NCBI RefSeq assembly: GCF_963678635.1
Contig: NC_087063.1
Span: 85,175,574 to 85,239,573, forward strand
Source of the DNA: Symsagittifera roscoffensis
Taxonomy: Eukaryota > Xenacoelomorpha > Acoela > Convolutidae
Direction: 5' to 3'
Length of the DNA: 64,000 nt
In this document: positions 54,830-64,000 of the stretch, piece after piece
Layout: each line of letters opens with the position of its first letter
Numbering within the stretch: position 1 is the first letter of the stretch
Made by a program: the position numbers and the translations under genes
The notes under the pieces: generated by a model
Database searches by the model: none
Told to the model about the DNA's origin: nothing
What the model saw: the letters and a program-made list of their open reading frames with translations, nothing else

Positions 54830-55060
54830 GCTCTGCTGGATCAGAAATTGTCAGCGAGTACACTTTCCAACTTTTATTGGGAAGTGCGCTAGGTAGAAAA
54901 AAATTAATAAGAGCTCTGTTAGAAAACAAGCTAATTACACAGAGTGGGAACTTCAGTCCGCCTCCAAACTTTTGGTTTTTTCCCGCTTTTTTTCTAACAG
55001 AGCTCTTATTAATTTTTAAACTTTGACCGCTGACAACTTCTGATCCATCAGAGCTTCCAC
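54830..55060. repeat. Foldback, diverged copy (unit B)
   Basis: Same inverted arms as the 42,497 foldback ('taagagctctgttagaaaac' and its complement), but the loop is longer and different ('gggaacttcagtccgcctcc') and the right arm has a T-run mismatch. Confidence 0.8.
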
Positions 55061-55329
55061 CTTCTACATCTCAAAAAAGTTCAATAGAACAAAAAATAAC
55101 TGACAACAAAAAAACGGTTTCTTCAATTTCTGATGCAACCTATTTTAACTATCCAATTTGGTAAAATCCGGCTTTTATTTGATATAATTGTTGAGTTTAG
55201 ACACGTTGATTGTAACTATTTTTGGGGTACAAGTATAATAATTTGGCCCCTAAAATTTAGATGGGTCCCTAGAAAAACTTTTTGAAATTTAATTAATCGC
55301 AAACAGTGCGAGCGATCGTATACTTTTGT

Positions 55330-56893
55330 TTTTGAAAAACTTCTCATAAATTGTGAGACCCATCTTGCATACCTGCTTTTACAGGGGCTACTGTCATATT
55401 TGTACTATTTTTGGTTGGGGTTGGGCAGTTTTTTCTCATAGATAGTTTTGAAATACTTCTCATAAATTGTGAGACCCATCTTGCATGCCTGCTTTTACAG
55501 GGGCTACTGTCATATTTGTACTATTTTTGGTTGGGGTTGGGCAGTTTTTTCTCATAGATAGTTTTGAAATACTTCTCATAAATTGTGAGACCCATCTTGC
55601 ATACCTGCTTTTACAGGGGCTACTGTCATATTTGTACTATTTTTGGTTGGGGTTCGGCAGTTTTTTCTCATAGATAGTTTTGAAATACTTCTCATAAATT
55701 GTGAGACCCATCTTGCATACCTGCTTTTACAGGGGCTACTGTCATATTTGTACTATTTTTGGTTGGGGTTGGGCAGTTTTTTCTCATAGATAGTTTTGAA
55801 ATACTTCTCATAAACTGTGAGACCCATCTTGCATACCTGCTTTTACAGGGGCTACTGTCATATTTGTACTATTTTTGGTTGGGGTTGGGCAGTTTTTTCT
55901 CATAGATAGTTTTGAAATACTTCTCATAAATTGTGAGACCCATCTTGCATATCTGCTTTTACAGGGGCTACTGTCATATTTGTACTACTTTTGGTTGGGG
56001 TTGGGCAGTTTTTTCTCATAGATAGTTTTGAAATACTTCTCATAAATTGTGAGACCCATCTTGCATACCTGCTTTTACAGGGGCTACTGTCATATTTGTA
56101 CTGTTTTTGGTTGGGGTTGGGCAGTTTTTTCTCATAGATAGTTTTGAAATACTTCTCATAAATTGTGAGACCTATCTTGCATACCTGTTTTTACAGGGGC
56201 TACTGTCATATTTGTACTATTTTTGGTTGGGGTTGGGCAGTTTTTTCTCATAGATAGTTTTGAAATACTTCTCATAAATTGTGAGACCCATCTTGCATAC
56301 TTGCTTTTACAGGGGCTACTGTCATATTTGTACTATTTTTGGTTGGAGTTGGGCAGTTTTTTCACATAGATAGTTTTGAAATACTTCTCATAAATTGTGA
56401 GACCCATCTTGCATACCTGCTTTTACAGGGGCTACTGTCATATTTGTACTATTTTTGGTGCGGTTGGGCAGTTTTTTCTCATAGATAGTTTTGAAATACT
56501 TCTCATAAATTGTGAGACCCATCTTGCATACCTGCTTTTACAGGGGCTACTGTCATATTTGTACTGTTTTTGGTTGGGGTTCGGCAGTTTTTTCTCATAG
56601 ATAGTTTTGAAATACTTCTCATAAATTGTGAGACCCATCATGCATACCTGCTTTTACAGGGGCTACTGTCATATTTGTACTATTTTTGGTTGGGGTTGGG
56701 CAGTTTTTTCTCATAGATAGTTTTGAAATACTTCTCATAAATTGTGAGACCCATCTTGCATACCTGCTTTTACAGGGGCTACTGTCATATTTGTACTATT
56801 TTTGGTTGGGGTTCGGCAGTTTTTTCTCATAGATAGTTTTGAAATACTTCTCATAAATTGTGAGACCCATCTTGCATACCTGCTTTTACAGGG
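55330..56893. repeat. 116-bp minisatellite, 14 units
   Basis: The anchor 'gagacccatcttgcat' or a close variant starts at 55,355; 55,471; 55,587; 55,703; 55,819; 55,935; 56,051; 56,167; 56,283; 56,399; 56,514; 56,630; 56,746 and 56,862. The period is exactly 116 except one unit of 115. Units differ at only a few positions (for example 'ggttggggtt[g/c]ggcag'). Because 116 is not a multiple of three, ORFs of 60-80 codons cross it in shifting frames; they are not genes. It ends abruptly at 'cttttacaggggc' joined to 'cctcgcctctg' at 56,893. Confidence 0.95.
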
Positions 56894-59205
56894 GCCCTCG
56901 CCTCTGTAGAGTGTTTTCAAAATACTTCCTTTCCACCATAAAACAAAGCAGATGTTCAAGAAATAGTTTGCTGCTGCCAACAGTTAAGCTACGCTGCCAA
57001 AACTGCCGGCAAATTTTGACGATACCATAACATTGCATTTCAATTTCACCAAAAAATTTCAGGCAGGTCAAAAGTTCATTTGTCTGAAAGAAAAACAACA
57101 ATTAATTTAGTTTTTTCAATTAACTAGGACCAATACTTAGGACTCTAGAGTTTGGAGTTAGAAAGAATTATGCATTGTGTCCTTGTTGTTAAGCTAAGCT
57201 TAGCATGATTCTAAGTAGGTCGGACCCCCTTAGGACGCGGGACATGATACAATACTACTAACAAAAGAACGCAAGATATATTTTTTAAGATACAATGGTT
57301 ATATTAGGCTGGGGTATGAATATTGAGCTCAAATAAAAAGTGACTGATATAGGTAGTTTTTCAGTTATACTTGGTTGATCGTCTTACGTTCAAGAAGGGT
57401 GGGCTTGGTGGATCAAGCAGTTTTAGCTCACGTACCACTGCTAGGTGCATAATCTATCATCCATATTTTCTGGCTTCCCCAAGTGGAAGCTCTGCTGGAT
57501 CAGAAGTTGTCAGTGAATACACTATGTCCAACTTTTATTGGGAAGTGCGCTAGGTAGAAAAAAATTAATAAGAGCTCTGTTAGAAAACAAGCTAATTGCA
57601 CCGAGTGGTCACTGCACCGAGTGGTTTTTCCCGCTTGTTTTCTAACAGAGCTCTTATTAATTTTTAAACTTGGATCGCTGACAACTTCTGAGCCGTCAGA
57701 GCTTCCACCTTCTACGTCTCAAAAAAGTTCAATAGAACAAAAAATAACTGACAACAAAAAAACGGTTTCTTCAACTTCTGATGCAACCTATTTTAACTAT
57801 CCAATTTGGTAAAATCCGGCTTTTATTTGATATAATTGTTGAGTTTAAACACGTTGATTGTAATTAATTTTGGGGTACAAGTACAATAATTTGGCCCCTA
57901 AGGGATGTGGCCACAATAAGTTGGCCCCTAATTTAGATGGGTCCCTAGAAAAACTTTTTGAAATTTAAATATTGGCAAAGAGTGCGAGCGATCGTATACT
58001 TGTGTTTTTGAGATACTTCTCATAAATTGTGAGACCCATCTTGTATACTTGCTTTTACAGGGGCTACTGTCATATTTGTACTATTTTTGGTTGGAGTTGG
58101 GCAATTTATTCTGATAGATAATTTTTTTTTCTAGCTGCTCGTTTTTGAATTTGAGATATTTTTGACAAGTGTTTTTAAATAGCTGACAAAGGCTGTTTCA
58201 CAATGGTTCATTTTGAAGTGGTTGCGTCCGATTGGTGTGTTCATGTTGAAACAAATGATATGTTAATGCTAAAATAGGATGTAAGTAGTGTTGTGTTCAC
58301 TTGTCTCTCATCTGTGGACTCCATAGGCTCCTTCACCGTGGATCATGCAGTGGACCAGCTGGGCTTCGGTGGCTTCCAGTTGATGCTGACTGGCCTGCTG
58401 GGTTTGGCGTGGGTGGTGGACTCGATGGAAGTGATGCTGCTGGCTGTGCTCTCTTCTACTCTCAGGTGTGAATGGAGGTTGACTGCATTCCAAGAGGCAG
58501 CCATCACTGTTGTAAGTACACTTCACACTTCACTTCACTTCAACCCCCCCTTTAGGTCTCATGGCAATAAGGCATAGAAGGAAGGTAAAGGTTGCAAAAT
58601 AATCTTTGTCTGTTGCAAGATAAACTTATAAGCAACTCATTCAACCTCTACCAAATAGAGATAAGTTATATCTGCGGGATAACTTATAGTTTGATTGATC
58701 AATTTATCTATGTGTAACTAATTGCACAGAGTGTGTTTAGACAGTGTTCATGGGCATGCTGATTGGGTCCACATTCTGGGGAAAAGTGGCCGACAAACAT
58801 GGACGCAAATTCGTTAGTTTCTTCTTACACTCATTTTCATTTCTGAACAAATGGGCGATTGTGCTGGTTACGTTTTCACTGGATATCGTCTTTAGAATGC
58901 AAAATGCTAATAAAATCAATAATTGTGTTTATAAGCAGAGAATCTGCTGATTTTGATGCGATCACTAAATTGTTAAATGTTAGCATAAGAAGAACCCGCC
59001 TGTTCAGAGTCTGCTGGTCTCCTCCTCTGTGACCCTCTACTTTGGCACTCTGGCATCCCTCAGTCCTGGCTACCACTGGATCCTCATCCTCCGAGGCCTC
59101 ACCGGAGTGGGAGTAGCTGGAGCTCCACAAGCGTGAGTTGTTGAAATAGAGAAAATAGAGAACACATTCTTGTGTAGCATCTCATTGTTTACCATCCCTC
59201 TCGTT
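56893..59205. repeat. Near-identical block shared with unit A (41,913-44,205)
   Basis: It runs from the minisatellite edge through a truncated minus-strand exon, a foldback (57,487-57,710), the single 116-bp-type monomer and SVOP exons 1-3 with only scattered differences from A. Beyond about 59,205 ('ctctcgtttttgc' against 'ctctcccttttgc') the copies diverge again. Confidence 0.85.
57487..57710. repeat. Foldback, near-identical copy (unit B)
   Basis: Same arms as 42,497-42,702. The loop differs by an added direct repeat, 'gcaccgagtggtcactgcac', where A has 'gcaccgagtgg' once. Confidence 0.8.
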
Positions 59206-59458
59206 TTTGCTAATAAAGAAGGCAATCCATTACAAGTCAACCATTCGATTCTGTTTAATTGTTGAATACACTTTTTATAGGGATCGTATAACTTTACAGG
59301 GTACTATAAGGGGATAGTAAACAGTAGACGCTCATAGTGCAAAGTGTCTCCACATGCACAGTGAATGACAATTAGAATATTGTGTTCTGTTCAGACTAAC
59401 CATCTACTCGGAGTTCATCCCTCTCAAGCACAGATCACGAGCAGCTATTTCTCTCGAG
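58327..59458 (+). CDS. SVOP: SVOP-like transporter, four-exon cassette (unit B)
   Basis: Exons 58,327-58,511; 58,741-58,812; 59,008-59,132; 59,395-59,458 have the same lengths (185, 72, 125, 64) and splice sites as cassette A. Coding differences are few: two synonymous changes in exon 1; Tyr to His in the MFS motif A loop (DKYGRK to DKHGRK); Leu to Val, a synonymous change and Ala to Val in exon 3; and Ile to Leu, Val to Ala and Cys to Ser in exon 4. No stop or splice loss is seen. The sequence after exon 4 holds no recognisable TM5 exon up to 64,000, so the rest of the gene, if any, lies further downstream. The role is as for cassette A. Confidence 0.85.
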
Positions 59459-61545
59459 GTAACTATCAACATCATTCAACTACAACAGAAATGACCCATT
59501 TTTAAGCTGTTCAGTTTTCAAAGAAAAACAGCTGTTGTGCCCCTGTGGAACCAGTTTAACTAAACTTTATATCCAATTATCCAATTACATTATTGATAAA
59601 ATTATCTCTATAAAGTAATTCTTATTGACAAATCTTGATCCATAACTAACACTTACAATAATTTGTAAGGCTGAAACTATTTATAGTCTCAGCCTGAACA
59701 GAATTTATTGAACTTAGCAAGCAGTTGCTTTTCTCCAAAAAAGTTCCTGATATCATATCTCGCAAATACCAGTATACACTAAATCTATTGAGACTAGGAA
59801 ATATCAGAGTAAGATTAAGATTGGTATTAGACTAAGAATTTCACCAATCTATCCAGCCGAAAACAAGATAGCGTGAGGAACAGACAGTGTACTTTATCTA
59901 AAAATACTCTTTGAGTGAGCCAACCCGGAATTGAACTAATCTGGTGCCACCAAGAGTCTCGAACAAGACCTCACCAAAGACATAAGATCCAGGCACGTAA
60001 CACAATATGTTAAGAAGTATTTAAAACCCCCCTCCACTAAGTCTCAAAAAGTCTAATCAATACCAACGAGTATTCAAGTTTACACCAGGTCAAAACCCGA
60101 ATAGCGCACCGAGCTTCTACGTCGTGAAACAAAAAAGCATACTGCAACGACTACTTCTCTACAAGGTTATCAATGCAGTAGGTTTTCGTCCACTAATATG
60201 AATAAATTACTTGGAGCAGTAAGATTCCTTTCCAAGACATATATCTTTCAATGATGTATGAGGAGTAATATATAATGTCAAGACAATAGATCTAAAACTT
60301 TAAAACAATTTATTTCAAATCTGCACTAACTTTCAATTTTTTGTTAAAATAAAAGTTAGTTGAACAAAAACAACAAAAACTAGTAATTAAAAAAATTTAA
60401 TATACTTTCATCAAAATTTTAAACTCAAATCCTCATCCTCTCAACCCTTGTGTTTATTTGTTTCTTCATCTAAAATATTAAAATATAGCACATAATAACT
60501 CAAAAAAACTAATATCATTTAAACCTTTATTTTTAAACAAACGTTTTCTGAAAAATTTAACTTTTTCTCGAACTTTAACATTTATTTTAAATCTTGCCAA
60601 GGCCTATCCTTGTTTTAAAACAACTTAATTTTTCTTTCAACCAGATCATTAAAGCTATCCTTAAACCTTCAGTTTTCAATTTAATTTTTTCAAAAATCAT
60701 TTTGAAACACTTGATCATCAAGGCTTTCCTTGGATCAGTTCAAACAATTTTATGCTCCCCACCTCTTAATACAAGTGTCTAACAACGTCAAAGGTCGATT
60801 CACTCTTCAACCTTTTTAAACGATCAAGACTTACTGAAATTTTTTCAAATAACTTTCCATTATAATAAAGAAAAACAATGAAGAATTTCAATTACTCATC
60901 CTTCACTTCAACCTCTCCTTTTAATTGACCCAGGCTAAATCATATTTTAAAACTGGTAAGACATAAATTAGTATCTAACGTTCTGATCGTGTTATAATTA
61001 TACTTGCACCTTGTGGATTGATTTCTTATTCTCTAACCCTTGATCACAAATCACACCCTAAGTAAGAATAAATTTCTTATAGAACTTCATCACTCGAGAA
61101 ATCATCAAATCAATCTAATGACTGATAAACTCCTGTTCCAATCCAAATATGTTAAACAACCCATCCTCCGGGATTAAAATAAATTCACAATAAATGAAAT
61201 GACTAGCAGTTTAGTACATAAAAAATCTAACCTTGGATTTTATTACCATCATTCTAACACATCTGTTAAGAGATAATCTAGGGAAAAACAAACAATCATT
61301 CTTCATAATTGTCTAGTTCAGGAAGAAAGAAATAGTCTTGTAATTCTACCGCATAAACAAAAAATAGGATACATCAGAACGAAAAAAAAACAAACAAAAA
61401 GAAAGCACAATCTTTACAAAACGAAAACATATCCTTAAGCAAAAATTTTCCAGAACACGAAGCGCAGTTTCGGAATCTGACTCAGTAAAAATACAAGAAA
61501 TTCAAATCCTTTGAGATCCAAAGCACAACAAAATTAAACCAGTAG
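59459..61545. other. Paralogous non-coding stretch after the SVOP cassette (unit B)
   Basis: Diverged partner of 44,468-46,556. The frames seen there are broken here, for example the 44,911-45,211 ORFs. Nothing coding was recognised. Confidence 0.6.
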
Positions 61546-62540
61546 AAAATCAAAAACATTTTTCGGAATGATAATCCACAACAGCATCATCTATATAAGG
61601 TAAACGCAGAATAAAAAGTTCATATCTTCGCAAACCAGTAAGACTTTACAATTGGAATCAATTAAAGAGTAAGACATATTGAAAGTTACACCCTAACCGT
61701 AATTCCGCACGAAAAATTATTCAAAACGATTTTAATTTCGACGATGATTCTATCGTTCTCTTTGTCATTAATCCACAAAGCGATCCCGCTAGAGGACAAG
61801 TACAGCTTTGCCACAATCAAATCCTAAATTCATTTGAAAAAGGAAATAATCCATATAAACAAGAATCAAAGAAAAACTAAAAAATACACTTGACCACTAC
61901 CTGCCAGGTATCAGTAATATGACTTCACATTATGGCTTATATACGATTGAAATTCTATCACCGCAATCATCAAATCAACCACCACACCGAATACAAACAA
62001 ATGACATAGAGTTTGATTTCACAAAATTTTTTACGGAATATAATAAAAGTATTCAATATCAAAACTCATAAAGAGTAAACTTAGTTTTCCCAAAAGATGT
62101 CTTTGCCATCATTAATAGTTATGTCTCAAAATTAGAAATAAATGAAACAATTCAAGTATCACGGCCGCAATTATCTCGACACGCATTAGTAAGAAGCGAA
62201 ACTAATAATTTTTTCACAATTCCTAGACTTCATTCGTAAAACACTCGCCGATCATAAATAGTTAGGAATGATCTACAAAAATTTCTAGCTTGGTTCATTA
62301 TAGATTGTTTTCAACACATATTACACCTATTTTTGCAAGCCCAAAAAAAAGTTCGGACCACAAACAAACGATGAAACAAAATTAGCAGACAAAACAGATT
62401 GTTTATGGTACCCTGAATGATCCATGTAATGTTTTTTAACCGATAAAAGGAAACCTTAGACCAACAGAACTGAAAATTTCCCATTTTTCAAATCAGAAAA
62501 CCCAACTAACAAGCATTTCATAGGAAACTAACCACAACCT
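61546..62540 (+). pseudogene. Decayed gag-like repeat, copy 3
   Basis: It begins 'gaaaatcaaaaacatttttc' like copy 2 and keeps the SDPARGQVQ, HYGLYTIEI and VFAIINSYVSKL phrases with stops. Near 62,440 it jumps to sequence matching 47,990-48,090 of copy 1, so about 500 bases are missing. Confidence 0.45.
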
Positions 62541-62544
62541 TCTG

Positions 62545-63640
62545 AAGTTTTTCAAAATTAGAAACAAATGAAACATTTTAAGTATCACTGCCGCAATTAT
62601 CTCGACACGCAATAGCAAGACGCGAAACTAACTTTTTGAGTATCACAACCGCATTTATCTCGACACGCAATAGCAAGTCGCGAAACTAACTTTTTTTCAC
62701 AATTCCTAGAGTTTATTCGTAGAACACTCACCGATCACAAATAGTTAAAAAATATCTACAAAAAACACTAGCTTGTCTCATTATAATTGTTTTCAACACA
62801 TAGTACACTTATTTTTGCAAGCCAACAATAAATTTCGGACCACAGACAAACGATGAAACAAATTTAGCAGAAAAAAAAACAGATTAATTATGGTACCCTG
62901 AATGATCTCATGTATTGTTTTTTAACATCTCAAAGGATTTTTAAACGCATCAAATTGCAACTATTTCCGTACAAAGAGTTTTTTTAAGAATAACTCCACT
63001 CACAACTAACACTAAACCCTTAATTTATAACGCAATATTTACTCATAGGACAAGTAACAATAGTTTAAATTCAACGTTCAACAGTATACAAGAAACCCTC
63101 AACGATAATAGAAACCTTATACAACAAGATATTCAAACTCCATCACACTTCATAAACGGAGAAATAGTTGAAACATTACCTATAAGAACACAACAAAGAA
63201 CTTCTATTCATACAACACTTACAACACCACATTGTAAAAATAATAATCATTTCCACCAACAACATTACAATCAACATTCACTTATGGATTACTAAACAAT
63301 CAGACCGATAAATAAAAACTACGAACTAACAAACAAAGACTCTCAATCGGAAATAACAGTTGGAAATACACTCAATTGAAAATAACTTTGCAAATCATAA
63401 TTACGATTTTTCGCTATCATTATTTTAAGAAGTCAAATTGCAAGAGCACTCTATGCGACAAAAATCAATCATAGGATCACAATTACACTAAACCGGTAAC
63501 GAAACCAATACCTCAACCTGTAAATTTTATCGATAAACGGAAACCTCAGACCAACAAAACTGAAAATTTTACGTTTTTCAAAAACAAAAAACCCAACTAA
63601 CAAGCAATTCATAGGAAACTAACCACAACATTCTGAAGAT
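62545..63640 (+). pseudogene. Decayed gag-like repeat, copy 4 (partial)
   Basis: It restarts at the phrase 'aattagaaacaaatgaaaca' that ends the conserved frame of copy 2. The next block 'atctcgacacgcaatagcaag' is present twice in tandem (about 62,598 and 62,651). The match to A stops after 'cattctgaagatga' near 63,643. Confidence 0.45.
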
Positions 63641-63643
63641 GAA

Positions 63644-64000
63644 GATAATTTTCATCAAGCCACACAACAAAGTCATACGAATCAACAAAAAAAAACTGAA
63701 ATAAAATAGATCAACCAGATGTTATTTTCAATCAGATATTTTCGAACCTTACATAAGTTCTCAAAAACCAAGTCAAATGCAACAACAGCCTCAAAAAAAT
63801 ATTCAACAACAGCCTCGAACAAAACGAAAAAAATTGGCACCTAATATTTGAAGAAAACGCAACAGTCTAGAAAAACCCAAAGTTACCAACCCGAATCAAG
63901 GAGAAACGAAATTCCCTTACCTTACTTTTTACAACATGAAGTCGTAAAAATTCAACTAATAAACTTGGAATCACTCCAACTTACAATGAAATGATACTTT
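63644..64000 (+). other. Sequence beyond the A-like repeat, possibly the next part of the same element
   Basis: It is not present in unit A. Broken plus-strand frames are Gln/Asn/Lys-rich ('caacaacagcctc' repeated). It could be the next part of the gag-like element, which A has lost, but no motif confirms this. Confidence 0.35.

Larger units (their letters stand above)
50454..64000. repeat. Tandem duplication unit B (runs to window end)
   Basis: It starts 'ctggtaacata' as unit A does, and follows A with about one difference in every ten to twenty bases in most places. It carries an extra 2.5 kb: the minisatellite (55,330-56,893) plus a second copy of the segment matching 41,913-43,010. From 56,893 to about 59,205 it is nearly identical to A. 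It lacks the hAT-like MITE and part of the GTAA tract. Confidence 0.85.

Noticed and set aside
55485-56980. ORFs of 60-80 codons on both strands with hydrophobic segments, repeated with the same sequence
   Set aside because: They are translations of the 116-bp minisatellite, whose period is not a multiple of three; frames shift from unit to unit.
1-64000. CRISPR array, operons or bacterial defence systems
   Set aside because: The window is spliced animal DNA. The only regular short-period array (116 bp) has no spacers and derives from local single-copy sequence.

Overview
The window is animal (metazoan) nuclear DNA. It is AT-rich, its GC-richer exons have canonical GT-AG splice sites, its introns reach about 10 kb, and it holds many decayed LINE, SINE, hAT-like and Maverick-like relics. 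The two recognisable genes are orthologues of animal genes: a PP2A B56 regulatory subunit of the gamma/delta type (PPP2R5D-like) and a synaptic-vesicle-2-related transporter (SVOP-like). I cannot name the species. A marine invertebrate fits the repeat content, but that is inference.

Layout. 1-5,990: three LINE relics. A plus-strand reverse transcriptase with a C-terminal zinc-finger/PD-endonuclease-like tail is followed by a minus-strand ORF1 scrap, then a minus-strand CR1/Jockey-like element whose ORF2 is broken by one in-frame TGA. 6,122-29,307: a complete PPP2R5D-like gene on the plus strand. Its twelve coding exons join in phase into 613 codons plus stop, with probable 3' UTR to about 30,340. 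Introns 8, 10 and 11 (9.8, 7.3 and 3.0 kb) are built largely from locally recurring repeat families, tRNA-derived SINE-like elements and a LINE fragment. 30,350-37,530: no recognised host gene; it holds a nested foldback, a decayed protein-primed-type DNA polymerase B fragment and a hAT-like MITE.

37,533-64,000: two tandem copies (unit A 37,533-50,453; unit B from 50,454) of a block of about 12.9 kb. Each carries a telomere-like motif, a degenerate GTAA/TAAG tract, unidentified minus-strand exons, a foldback, a four-exon SVOP cassette and a decayed gag-like repeat. Unit A has a 425-bp hAT-like MITE with an 8-bp target duplication that unit B lacks, so B preserves the empty site. Unit B has a 116-bp x 14 minisatellite and then an extra segment almost identical to unit A, although the flanks of B are clearly diverged. 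This points to a late conversion or template-switch event between the copies.

The PPP2R5D-like gene appears intact. The SVOP cassettes encode only the first third of the transporter, and no exons for the rest were found between them. The two cassettes cannot be joined in frame, so they are either mutually exclusive alternatives, the front parts of two genes, or one pseudogene and one gene running past the window.
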